Below are positions 45,028 through 52,904 of a stretch of 64,000 bases of DNA, one piece after another (position 1 is the first letter of the stretch; each line of letters opens with the position of its first letter). The notes below the pieces were generated by a model, which ran no database searches, was not told where the DNA came from, and saw nothing but the letters and a program-made list of their open reading frames with translations. Source of the stretch: Nannocystis exedens (GTDB lineage: Bacteria > Myxococcota_A > Polyangia > Nannocystales > Nannocystaceae); assembly GCF_002343915.1 (NCBI RefSeq), contig NZ_NETK01000002.1, forward strand, positions 62,001-126,000, in the 5' to 3' direction. Made by a program: the position numbers and the translations under genes.

Positions 45028-47184
45028 TCAGAAGCCCAGGTCCGGCATTTCGGCGACCGGCGCGCCGTGGGTTGCAGCCTCCTGCCGCGCCGCGTCCAGC
45101 AGCTGCTCGACGAAGGCCGTCAGGATGAGCCCGCGGAACACCATCGCCTGATACAGCGCGCGCGTGACCAGGAAGCCGCGGGTCGCGTCAGCGGCGGCGA
45201 GCGGCGGGATCGGGCCGAGGCCGCAGGCCGGGTCCTCGGCGACCATCACGTCCTTGGTCGCCACGCGGATCTCGTCGATCGGGACCGGCGCGGCCCACGT
45301 CGCGGCACGCTCCTGCGCCTCCTCGATGACGGCCGGCACGATGTAGGCGACGGCGGGCCCGAGGTCGCTCACGACGAGCTGGCAACCGTCCGTCAGCTCG
45401 AAGCCCACCCGCGGCGCGGTGGTGCTGACGAGCTCGACGAGCGCCGTGCGGGCGGACGGTTCGAGCTGGGCGAGCGCGTGGTTCGTGGCCAGCGACAGCA
45501 TGGTCGCGCTCATGCCTGTCGAGGCGAAGGCCCCGCGCGTCGCCTCGGCCAACGCGAGCGGCACCGATTCGTCCTGCGCGCCATGGATGAACCGGACGCG
45601 GGCCTGGGTCGGGAGCTTCTTGGGCCGCAGCAGCTCGGGGAGCGCGCCGGCCACGGCCACGGCCCCGTCGACCGCGCCGATGGCCGCCAGCCGGAGGGCG
45701 ATGGCGGCGCCCTGGTCGTAGCCGGCGGCGATGATTCGCGTCGTCCGGTGCAGCTTCGTCAGGGTCTGGATCGCCTGCACGAGCGTCGGGGTGAGGGCGA
45801 CGAGGGCATTCGCGACCTGCGGGTTGTCCAGGCTGCCGCTCATGAACCACCCGAACGCGTCGCCGCTCGGCAGGCCGCGCACGAGGTAGGCCCGGCCGCC
45901 CAGGTCCGGCGGGATGAGGGCTGCCAGCTGGTCCGGCTGTGCCCCCCGTCCGTGGAAGACGAGGACGAGAGGGGCGGGCGCGTCGCCGGCGACGGCGGTC
46001 GGGACGCGCTTGGCGAGGAGCAGGCCGGGCAGCTGCACTTGCACCGGCTCCTCGGCAGGCGGCTTGGGGACGGGGATCTGCAGCGGCGGCGGCTTCCAGC
46101 CGGGCTCAGGGTTCGTGATGATCACGTCGCCCTGGCTCGGCTGGCTGTGTCCTTGCGCGTTGGCATGCACGACGTCCTGCTGCTGGTACGCCTGCAACCG
46201 TTGCCAGACCGCGAGAGGCGAGAAGGCGTCCGGGTGCTTGTAGGACTTCCCCGGCGGCCAGGGGAACGCGACGGCCGCGAGGTCGATGCCGATCTCGGTC
46301 GCCCGCGCGAGGTAGCGTTGTTTGGCGGGCAGCCCCTGGCCTTGAGCGAACCCGGCCGGGTCCGCGTAGGCCGAGAACAGGTTGCCCCACGTCTCCCACG
46401 AGTCGCCGGGGTTCGCCTCCTTGCCGGGAACCAGGACCTTGAGGGGCCCGCTCAGGTGCTGCCAGATGAGCACAGCGCCGAGCCAGCCCTGGACGTCCCA
46501 CCGCTGCATCGCGGCGGCCGCCTCGAGGTCGATGAGCGGCATCCTCGCCCGATCGTACTGTCCCGGCCCGGTCTTGGCGTCCTCGATGCCCTGCCAGACG
46601 GCGGAGGCGCCGAGCACGTCTCCGAGGCCGTAACTGCCGACCTTCCAGCCGGCGACGTCCTTGGGCACGGGCCAGCCGTTGGCGAGGTTGGCGTCGATGC
46701 GCTGGGCCGACTTCGGGCCGTCCGCCGGCGTCACGCACAGGCGGCAGAGGTCCGGGTGCGCAGCGGCGATGGTCGCGGCCTGGGCGGTGGAGACGAGCGG
46801 CTGGGTCGCGCGGAATGCCTGCCACCACTTGATCGCCAGCGCGCGCGCAAGCCCAGGGATACCGCTCGCCAGCTCGGCGCGGGCCGCATGCTTCCGCACG
46901 CTCATGGGGAAGCCGCCCCAGTTGCTCTCGAGGTCGAACTGCAGCACGCCCGGCGGCGGGAGTTGGCCACCACCGCCGCTGTTGCCCGGCCCCTGCCCAT
47001 CGGGCAACGGCTTGGTCTTCTTCTTTCCGCCGGCTGCGACCGCCACACCGACGCCCGCCGCCAGCAGACCGCCGCCGAGCAACCAGGCCCAGGCGTTGCT
47101 GCTCCTGGGCTTGATGACCTCGCCCGCTCGACGAGCTCGGTTCGTCATCACGTAGTTGGTCAGTCGGTCGAAATCGTCGGCCAT
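45028..47184 (-). CDS. Membrane-anchored alpha/beta-hydrolase-like protein with Asp nucleophile position
   Basis: 718 residues from ATG 47184, with GGAG at good spacing. One N-terminal membrane helix (AWLLGGGLLAAGVGVAVAAG, ~33-52) is followed by a Gly/Pro linker and a ~270-residue helical region of unknown type (LARALAIKWWQAFRAT). Residues ~410-600 are an esterase/phospholipase-like alpha/beta fold (LVLVFHGRGAQPDQLAAL; IHGAQDESVPLALA). The nucleophile elbow reads AAGYDQGAA: Asp replaces the usual Ser (~490). It is either inactive or an Asp-nucleophile enzyme, as in dehalogenase-type relatives. Confidence 0.75.
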   Translation of the reverse strand: MADDFDRLTNYVMTNRARRAGEVIKPRSSNAWAWLLGGGLLAAGVGVAVAAGGKKKTKPLPDGQGPGNSGGGGQLPPPGVLQFDLESNWGGFPMSVRKHAARAELASGIPGLARALAIKWWQAFRATQPLVSTAQAATIAAAHPDLCRLCVTPADGPKSAQRIDANLANGWPVPKDVAGWKVGSYGLGDVLGASAVWQGIEDAKTGPGQYDRARMPLIDLEAAAAMQRWDVQGWLGAVLIWQHLSGPLKVLVPGKEANPGDSWETWGNLFSAYADPAGFAQGQGLPAKQRYLARATEIGIDLAAVAFPWPPGKSYKHPDAFSPLAVWQRLQAYQQQDVVHANAQGHSQPSQGDVIITNPEPGWKPPPLQIPVPKPPAEEPVQVQLPGLLLAKRVPTAVAGDAPAPLVLVFHGRGAQPDQLAALIPPDLGGRAYLVRGLPSGDAFGWFMSGSLDNPQVANALVALTPTLVQAIQTLTKLHRTTRIIAAGYDQGAAIALRLAAIGAVDGAVAVAGALPELLRPKKLPTQARVRFIHGAQDESVPLALAEATRGAFASTGMSATMLSLATNHALAQLEPSARTALVELVSTTAPRVGFELTDGCQLVVSDLGPAVAYIVPAVIEEAQERAATWAAPVPIDEIRVATKDVMVAEDPACGLGPIPPLAAADATRGFLVTRALYQAMVFRGLILTAFVEQLLDAARQEAATHGAPVAEMPDLGF
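46194..46204. promoter_or_regulatory. GCAACNGTTGC palindrome, site 10
   Basis: Exact copy (N=C) inside the hydrolase-like gene. Confidence 0.7.
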
Positions 47185-47194
47185 ACGCGTCTCC

Positions 47195-49009
47195 TCAGCC
47201 GCCCGTCACGTGCCAGAACGTGGTCGCCGTGTTGGGCTGAAGGGTGACCCCCTGGTTGGGCGAGAGGATCGTCGTAGTCGCCGTGCCGTTCATGGCCTGG
47301 CCCACTGCGGCGGTCAAAACGAAGTCCTCGGGCCCGATGTTGACCACGCGGAGGATCTTGGCGAGGTCGGTCGGCAACGGCGGGAGGACCACGACGTTCG
47401 CGTCGTTGTTGGACGAGACGCTGACGATGGTCACGTCGTGGGTGAGTGCCGCCAGCGTCTGCGGGGTGTTGGCGTCCGTGACGGAGACGGAGCGTCGCTC
47501 CTGACTCGGAGCGGACGATGAGTACGACCAGACGTTGTTCCCCTCGTATTCGAGGAAGTGCCAAACGTCGGCGCCGCCGACCGCAAGGATGGACGTCGGC
47601 GCCCCCTTGCCGATGATTTCGGCGTTGGGAGCGGCGAACGCGATCACTCCTGGCTCGCTCCGGAAGGCGTGGAGACGCGTTCCCACCTTTGGCGGCAGGG
47701 GCGCGCTCGGGTCGGGGAGCGTGACCCCGATGAGGGCGGCAACCTGGTCGTAGCGCCGGGAGAGCGTGCCCGGCCAGCCCTGTCCGAAGACCTCGTCGGC
47801 GCTGACGGTGTCGAGGGCCGCATACCTCCCGTACAGGTTCCAGGTGAGCCGCCATCCTGCTTCGCCGTCGCGGAGGAACACCGCCTGGTCGCCGCGGTTG
47901 GTCAGCCGGACGTGCGCGCCGAGCACCCCATTGATGTCCTCCGACAAGGGGTCCGCGAGGTTGATTCGCAAGGGGCGGTCGCCCTGCTGGGCCACCAGGT
48001 ACACCTGCCCTGGTGCGACCTCGGCGGTGGGGGGCAGGGCGATGTCTCCGTCGTTGGGGCTGACCTGGAAGATGTGAACCCCGGCGGCCGCAGGGATGTC
48101 GGTGGCCGCTCCAGGGAGCGGCTGGGGCGCGAGGTCTTGGATGCGGTCGCTGGCGGACCAGCCGTCCGCGGTCGGCTCGAAGAGGACGGCCATCGCGTCG
48201 TTGTCGAAGACCACGCCGTCCGGCGACGTCACACCGTTCACGCCGTCCGGCGACACCACCTTGAACCAGGTGCCTCCGCGCCGGCTGATGAGCACGGACG
48301 CGCCGGTCGCCATCCCCGCGATGGGCGGCAGGATGAGGAGGGCGCCCGGCGTGGCAACAGTTGCGTTGACGTGCAGATCGCATGCCCACGCCGCGATCTG
48401 CGTCTCCGGCGTCTCGTCGCTGACCTCGAGGTCCAGGTTGACCGCCTCGCAGTCGCCGCCGCCGCAACCGCGGCAGCAGAAGATCGCGGCGAGGAGTTCG
48501 CTTGGGCCCTCCACGACCTCGATCTCGACGGTATCTGCGGCGCCGCCCGCCGGGATGTGGAACACGGCCAGCGCGTCGGTCGGCCCGAGCTGAAGCCAGT
48601 GGCCCCACTGGTTCGTCAAGGGCTGCCCGACGATGAGGGGCGCGTCCTGAGGGGCGAGCGTCGTCGCTGGTGTGTTCGGCTGGCTCACCCGGCTCTGGTC
48701 GCCGCCGGGCAAGGCGGCAAATGGCGCGGCGAGGCCGCTGACGCCGCTTCGCACCTGCAGCTCGTCCCCCGGCTGCGGCGTGCCGACGAGGCGCGCCCGG
48801 ACGAGCGCGGGGTCGTAGCCGTTGCGGCCGAGCGCGCCGATGCCGAACCGCCCGACCGTCTCGCCGACCTTGTAGGCGTAGACGGTGTTGGAGAGGACGT
48901 TCGGGGGGGTGCCGTACCCCTCGAGGACTTCGGGCGTGCTGCCGTCGAAGGCCCCGCCTGCCTCGACGGTGCGAACGATGATGCGGCGGGTCGTGGTGGT
49001 GCTGCCCAT
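47195..49009 (-). CDS. Fibre/spike-like protein with repeated beta domains
   Basis: 604 residues from ATG 49009 (GAGGAGTTC upstream). Nearly all beta, with a recurring pattern seen in phage tail fibres: a hydrophobic strand ending LPP (TPGALLILPPIAG ~222; GDIALPPTAEV ~321; ANVVVLPPLPTD ~538), then VYLVAQQGDRPL or ILRVVNIGPEDF strands, and a closing GxWxxxW-like strand (FLRDGEAGWRLTW; NTATTFWHVTGG). A CCRGCGGGDC cluster sits near 175. It is probably a receptor-binding or surface fibre. No family is confirmed. Confidence 0.6.
   Translation of the reverse strand: MGSTTTTRRIIVRTVEAGGAFDGSTPEVLEGYGTPPNVLSNTVYAYKVGETVGRFGIGALGRNGYDPALVRARLVGTPQPGDELQVRSGVSGLAAPFAALPGGDQSRVSQPNTPATTLAPQDAPLIVGQPLTNQWGHWLQLGPTDALAVFHIPAGGAADTVEIEVVEGPSELLAAIFCCRGCGGGDCEAVNLDLEVSDETPETQIAAWACDLHVNATVATPGALLILPPIAGMATGASVLISRRGGTWFKVVSPDGVNGVTSPDGVVFDNDAMAVLFEPTADGWSASDRIQDLAPQPLPGAATDIPAAAGVHIFQVSPNDGDIALPPTAEVAPGQVYLVAQQGDRPLRINLADPLSEDINGVLGAHVRLTNRGDQAVFLRDGEAGWRLTWNLYGRYAALDTVSADEVFGQGWPGTLSRRYDQVAALIGVTLPDPSAPLPPKVGTRLHAFRSEPGVIAFAAPNAEIIGKGAPTSILAVGGADVWHFLEYEGNNVWSYSSSAPSQERRSVSVTDANTPQTLAALTHDVTIVSVSSNNDANVVVLPPLPTDLAKILRVVNIGPEDFVLTAAVGQAMNGTATTTILSPNQGVTLQPNTATTFWHVTGG
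48354..48364. promoter_or_regulatory. GCAACNGTTGC palindrome, site 11
   Basis: Exact copy (N=A on +) inside the fibre-like gene. Confidence 0.7.
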
Positions 49010-49053
49010 GGCGGAACTCCTCGCGGGCTTCTCGCGGCCCGCCGCGCGTTAGT

Positions 49054-49064
49054 GCAACCGTTGC
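49054..49064. promoter_or_regulatory. GCAACNGTTGC palindrome, site 12 (intergenic)
   Basis: Exact copy (N=C) in the 65-bp gap between two genes, 44 bp upstream of the fibre-like gene start at 49009. It is the only exact copy that is not inside coding sequence. Confidence 0.8.
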
Positions 49065-49074
49065 TCGCTGCAGG

Positions 49075-49995
49075 TCAGCTGCAGCACTTCATGCAGCGGT
49101 CGCACTCCTTGGTGTTGGCCTTGACCACGCTGATGTTGAGGCCCGTCAGCTGGGCCGCGCCGACGTTGCCCATCTGCAGGTACGCATAGATCGCCTCGGT
49201 GTCGGGGATCGGCGGCGGCTCGCAGTTCATCCAGTCGGGCCAGGGCATGAGGCAGCAGTCGTTGTTGGTCGTGTAGTCGGCGAGGGCTTTGGCCGAGCCG
49301 GCGCGCACGAGCAGCGAAGCGATGTCGGCCTCGTTGAGGTCGACCAGGTCACGGGGGCCGACGAACCACTGGATCGTCAGCGCGTCGTTCCGGTCGACGC
49401 CGTTCAGCCACCGCGGCGTCACCTTCAGGCACCCGGGCCTGAACGGGCCCTGCTGCGCCGACGTCGTGCGGATGAGCGTCTTCTGCCCCGTGGTGAGCGG
49501 GTTGTTGAAGATGTCGATGAACGGGGGGGCCGCGGCCGCGTCGCCGGCGAAGACGTTCAGGGGGATGATGTCGTCGTCGAGCCGCATGATGTTGACCATG
49601 CGGTACGCCGAGTACCTCGAGGTCATCATGCACCAGTACCAGAGGATGCACGGGTCCTGCTTGCGGCAGCGGATGGCGCACTCGGGACCGAGGCCGTTCC
49701 AGACCGACAGGAAGTCCTGCAGCTGACCGTCCGTGACCGGCCGGCCGAACAGCTCGACGCCCCGACCGGCGGAGCAGCTGCAGGCCTTGCCGGTCGACGC
49801 GGCGGTGCCGGTCCCGTGGCAGCCGCACTTGCCGGCGGCCGCGCCTGGGATGGTGCAGTTCTCCTCGGCGAGCAGGCCGCTCTTGGCGAGCTGGGCCAGC
49901 TCGTCCTTGAGGACGTCGCGGGCGACCTGCTGCATGGTGGCGAGGACTTGCTGGGTGTATTTGCCGTTGGACTCGGCCAGGGCGGATTCTGCCAT
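49075..49995 (-). CDS. Cys-rich protein, candidate major structural protein
   Basis: 306 residues from ATG 49995 (GAGGTCAAC upstream). Residues 1-45 are helical (YTQQVLATMQQVARDVLKDE), then CTIPG, KCGCHG and CSCS. The middle has unusual aromatic/Cys runs (CRKQDPCILWYWCMMTSRYS), then a mixed domain with TIQWFVGPRDLVDLNEADIA, and it ends with CDRCMKCCS. About 17 cysteines suggest metal clusters or an intracellular disulfide shell. Its size and position between fibre and membrane proteins make it a candidate main structural protein, but I recognise no fold. Confidence 0.6.
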   Translation of the reverse strand: MAESALAESNGKYTQQVLATMQQVARDVLKDELAQLAKSGLLAEENCTIPGAAAGKCGCHGTGTAASTGKACSCSAGRGVELFGRPVTDGQLQDFLSVWNGLGPECAIRCRKQDPCILWYWCMMTSRYSAYRMVNIMRLDDDIIPLNVFAGDAAAAPPFIDIFNNPLTTGQKTLIRTTSAQQGPFRPGCLKVTPRWLNGVDRNDALTIQWFVGPRDLVDLNEADIASLLVRAGSAKALADYTTNNDCCLMPWPDWMNCEPPPIPDTEAIYAYLQMGNVGAAQLTGLNISVVKANTKECDRCMKCCS

Positions 49996-50002
49996 GTTGA
50001 CC

Positions 50003-50416
50003 TCAGAGTGGGCACTGGCCGCACGCGACCAGGCGTTGGAGCTCCGCACGAGAGACCGGCGGACACGGAGGGCAGGAGCCGGCCCCCTCGGCCGTGTTGG
50101 GTTCGGGCTCAATCACGCCCTCGTCGACCTCGACTGTGGGCATGCGCAGCGACAGCCCCGCGCGCTGCGGAAGGACGACACCTCGCGGCAGGATCACCGC
50201 GAGTCGGAAACTGTTGCACTCGAGCAGCGCCAGCTGGCGGTGCTGCTTCACCAGGCACTGCATCTGCCCGTCGCCGGCGGCAGGCTCGAGGATGAGGTGG
50301 CCGGCCGCGCCTGGCTCGTGGAGCTCGTCGGGGTCCGGCCAGGGCACGAGACCCCAAGGCAGCTGCAGCAGCAGCCAGCCGTCCACGTTGCCCAGCGCGG
50401 TCGCGGGGAACTCCAT
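50003..50416 (-). CDS. Small hypothetical protein
   Basis: 137 residues from ATG 50416, overlapping the upstream stop by one base (TGATG). Two hydrophobic strands (GWLLLQLPWGLVPWPDP; FRLAVILPRGVVLPQRAG) and a C-terminal Cys-Pro stretch (GSCPPCPPVSR, ACGQCPL). The style is like a small beta-sandwich. A near-match palindrome GAAACTGTTGC lies inside it at 50207-50217. The role is unknown. Confidence 0.6.
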   Translation of the reverse strand: MEFPATALGNVDGWLLLQLPWGLVPWPDPDELHEPGAAGHLILEPAAGDGQMQCLVKQHRQLALLECNSFRLAVILPRGVVLPQRAGLSLRMPTVEVDEGVIEPEPNTAEGAGSCPPCPPVSRAELQRLVACGQCPL

Positions 50417-50952
50417 CAGACGACCGCTTCACCCGTGGTGGTGGTGGTGGTCGAGTCGGACGGCGCCTCGAGCGGGTCGTCGATCATCACGGAGCGGAGG
50501 ATGGAACCGAAGAACATGCCCGAGCCGAGGCCGATGAGGCCCGAGGCGACGAGGCCGTTCTTCATGAACATGCCGATGGCGACGCCGACGATGCCGAGCA
50601 CCGGGAAGAGGCCGTGCACGAGCGCCTTGCGGAAGAACGTCGGATTCCCCTCGTCGTCGACCCACTCGTCGGACATGCCCGCCAGCATCTCGGAGCCCTT
50701 GAACCCGATGAGCGAGCCGACGCCGCCGGTGGCGGCGACGACGAGCAGCTGCGGGAGGTTGGGCTCGCGCTTGCTGAGCTCGTACTGCTCCACCGCCTTT
50801 CGGGCGAGCGCCTGCGCCTGCTTCTTGCCCCGCTCGAGGAGCGAGTTCTCCTCCTTGAGCTGGGCGACCTCCTGTTTGCGGTTCGCCGCGGCGGCACCTT
50901 CCTTCGCCGCGGCCTCCGCGATTGCTTTTACGTCCTCGTCGGCTTTGGCCAT
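50416..50952 (-). CDS. Membrane protein with N-terminal coiled coil
   Basis: 178 residues from ATG 50952. Residues ~10-65 form a coiled coil (AAANRKQEVAQLKEENSLLE). Two or three membrane helices follow (LLVVAATGGVGSLIGF; FPVLGIVGVAIGMFM; LVASGLIGLGSGMFF), then an acidic Thr-rich tail (SDSTTTTTTGEAVV). It is the first gene of the leftward block, so it probably follows a promoter in the 10-bp-phased array upstream at 51006-51060. Confidence 0.7.
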   Translation of the reverse strand: MAKADEDVKAIAEAAAKEGAAAANRKQEVAQLKEENSLLERGKKQAQALARKAVEQYELSKREPNLPQLLVVAATGGVGSLIGFKGSEMLAGMSDEWVDDEGNPTFFRKALVHGLFPVLGIVGVAIGMFMKNGLVASGLIGLGSGMFFGSILRSVMIDDPLEAPSDSTTTTTTGEAVV

Positions 50953-51005
50953 GAGGTCGACGTTGAGCGACCACCGAGGCAAAGGGACCGAGCGTGTTGG
51001 AGCGT

Positions 51006-51060
51006 GAGCGTGCGTGAGCGAGTGAGAGCGCGTCGAAGCGTGCGTGTTGCAGCCTGAGCG
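51006..51060 (-). promoter_or_regulatory. 10-bp-phased GAGCG array upstream of two divergent genes
   Basis: GAGCG or AAGCG ends the 10-base steps at 51006, 51016, 51026, 51036 and 51056 (the step at 51046 is GTTGC). On the minus strand this is CGCTC/CGCTT every 10 bp, one helical turn. It lies between the leftward block and an HTH gene. A matching array lies at 53892-53926. Confidence 0.65.
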
Positions 51061-51083
51061 TGGGGTCGCTAGGATTCGTCGCG

Positions 51084-51380
51084 ATGGACCCACGACTCAG
51101 GACGACGGTGGAGGCCGCGGACATCCTTGGCTGTCACGAATCAACGCTGCGAACTTGGCGGCGAATGAACAAGGGCCTCACGTGCAAGTGCCGGCGCGAT
51201 GAATGCAGCAGTTGCGCCGCATGGGTCGGCCCTCGCTTCGTCAAGATGGGGCGAGGGCGGGGGCACTTCTACTACGACATCGGAGAGCTCGAGCGGTACC
51301 GGGCAGAGGGCCAGGCCAGCCGCGGGCCCGAACGACCGCAAGCCCAAGAGCTGCCCAGCATCCCGCCGCTGCTTGGTTAG
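51084..51380 (+). CDS. Excisionase/MerR-like HTH protein
   Basis: 98 residues from ATG 51084 (GTG 51060 is an alternative inside the array). TTVEAADILGCHESTLRTWR is a HTH_17-type helix-turn-helix. A Cys-rich insert (CKCRRDECSSCAAW) follows, then FYYDIGELERY, as in excisionase-type folds. It is divergent from the leftward block, so it may control both directions by binding the phased array (inference). It could also be the excision directionality factor. Confidence 0.75.
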   Translation: MDPRLRTTVEAADILGCHESTLRTWRRMNKGLTCKCRRDECSSCAAWVGPRFVKMGRGRGHFYYDIGELERYRAEGQASRGPERPQAQELPSIPPLLG

Positions 51381-51506
51381 CTCGCGTCCCCGTCGGCCGC
51401 GATCCATTTGGCCACCTTCGTCACCACCTTGCTGAAGTCCACTCGCTCGAGGGACTTGCTCAAGCCGCCCAAGACCTGACCCCAGCCGACGTCGATGTGT
51501 ATTGGC
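51377..51506 (-). pseudogene. 3' remnant of a gene cut by the IS3-family insertion
   Basis: About 42 codons (IHIDVGWGQVLGGLSKSLER, then VDFSKVVTKVAKWIAADGD, stop at 51377) read like the C-terminal helices of a real protein but have no start; the frame runs straight into the IS. By my reading it does not join in frame with the coiled-coil gene on the other side of the IS, so the lost 5' part is unidentified. Confidence 0.5.
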
Positions 51507-51537
51507 TCAGCGTGAATGCAACCGAGGGAGGTGCGGC

Positions 51538-52533
51538 TTACGGACTTGCGGGTGGGCAGGTCTGGTTGGGATGATGGTGGGTTTGGTGTCGGCGAGCAAG
51601 TTCTCGGCGTTGACGGCGGAGCTCTCGAGCGGCCTCGAGTTTGCGGTCGCGTTCGACGAAGATCGCAGCTTCGCGGCCGGCGAGCTTGTCGACCGGCGCA
51701 ATGTAGCCGATGGCACTGTGGAGGCGGCGGGCGTTGTAGTGCTCGACGAAGTCGGCGGTGACGCGACGGGCCTCGTCGATCGTCGATGGCGCTGCGGGCC
51801 GTAAGGCCGTGGACTTGAAGGTTTTGTGCCAGCGTTCGAGCTTGCCGTTGGACTGCGGGTAGCCGGGTGAGATCCGGACGTGGGTCATGCCGGCGACGCG
51901 GATGAACTCCTTGAAATCGCGGGCGATGAACTGGGGGCCGTTGTCGGTGACGATGCGGGGCCGCGCCCCGGGGAACAGCTCCCGGGCGCGCTGCAGGATG
52001 CACTCGACGTCTCGTTCGGTCATCGACTCGCGGAGATCCCAGTGGACGATGTAACGGCTGTAGCCGTCGAGCACGCTGCACAGGTAGTAGAACGTGCCGG
52101 CGAGGTTGATGTAGGCGATGTCGACGTGCCAGTGGCGGTGCGGGCCGTCAGGCTGCTGGAAGCCAGTGCCCTTCTTCGAAGGACCGCGCTGCCAGCGATC
52201 GAGGCGGCCAGCGGCGCTCAGGACTCGGTAGACGGTCGCCGGGCTGACGGCGACGATGTCCTGGTCGAGCATCATGTAGGTCAGCCGTCGGTAGCCCTCG
52301 AGTGGGTGCTTGTCGAAGAAGTCGAGGATCGCCTGGCGCTCGGCGTCGAGGATCCAGTGGTCGCGCGGGATCTTCCCGTTGTGCTCGTTGGCCTTGCCGT
52401 ACCGCTCGCGCCAGCGCGTCAGCTGCGACCGCTGGATCCCCAGCCACCCCGCGAAGCGGGCCGGCGCCAGCTCGGTCTTCTCCGACCAGTCGGTGACGAA
52501 GTCGATCACCTCGTCCCGCGTCTCATGGGGCAC
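51538..52533 (-). CDS. IS3-family transposase OrfB (DDE integrase domain)
   Basis: 331 residues as an independent frame from ATG 52533; normally made as an OrfAB fusion by -1 frameshifting. An N-terminal HTH_21 region (LEGYRRLTYMMLDQD) is followed by the rve catalytic core: HVDIAYINLAG (first Asp), IVTDNGPQF (second Asp) and SNGKLERWHKT (Glu). The DDE pattern is complete, so the enzyme looks intact. It cuts and joins the IS ends. Confidence 0.92.
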   Translation of the reverse strand: MPHETRDEVIDFVTDWSEKTELAPARFAGWLGIQRSQLTRWRERYGKANEHNGKIPRDHWILDAERQAILDFFDKHPLEGYRRLTYMMLDQDIVAVSPATVYRVLSAAGRLDRWQRGPSKKGTGFQQPDGPHRHWHVDIAYINLAGTFYYLCSVLDGYSRYIVHWDLRESMTERDVECILQRARELFPGARPRIVTDNGPQFIARDFKEFIRVAGMTHVRISPGYPQSNGKLERWHKTFKSTALRPAAPSTIDEARRVTADFVEHYNARRLHSAIGYIAPVDKLAGREAAIFVERDRKLEAARELRRQRRELARRHQTHHHPNQTCPPASP

Positions 52534-52544
52534 CCAGCGGCCGT

Positions 52545-52868
52545 TCAGAGCTCCCCAAGCTCTTTTTTTAGGTCAACCAGCGCCTCCGACAGCTCGGCGA
52601 TCACCGCGTCCTTCTTGACCAGCTTCGCCTCGAGGTGCTCCACCTTCTCGCCGAGCTCGCGCTTGACCGTCTCCGCCGGCGTCGTGCGAGATTCGACGAA
52701 CACCTGCGGCGCGCGCTCAAATAGCGCCCGCTGCCAGCCGTAGAACACGCTGGGCTGCAGCTTGTACTTCTCGCACAGGTCCGACACGGGCACCTTGTCG
52801 AGGTGGTGCTCTCGCAGGATCTTGGATTTCTGCTCGGGGGTGAAGTGTCGGCGTTCTTGCTTCTTCAT
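52545..52868 (-). CDS. IS3-family transposase OrfA (HTH)
   Basis: 107 residues from ATG 52868. HTH_Tnp_1 motif: RRHFTPEQKSKILREHH, VPVSDLCEKYKLQPSVFYGW. The end is a Leu-zipper-like helix (VEHLEAKLVKKDAVIAELSE) as in IS3 OrfA proteins. A run of seven A bases (minus strand) at 52564-52570, in the codons for Leu-Lys-Lys-Glu, fits the -1 slippage heptamer that fuses OrfA to OrfB; orfB is in the matching -1 frame. Confidence 0.92.
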   Translation of the reverse strand: MKKQERRHFTPEQKSKILREHHLDKVPVSDLCEKYKLQPSVFYGWQRALFERAPQVFVESRTTPAETVKRELGEKVEHLEAKLVKKDAVIAELSEALVDLKKELGEL

Positions 52869-52904
52869 GCGGGCCTCCTGGCCACGCCTCTCCTCTACCA
52901 AAAC

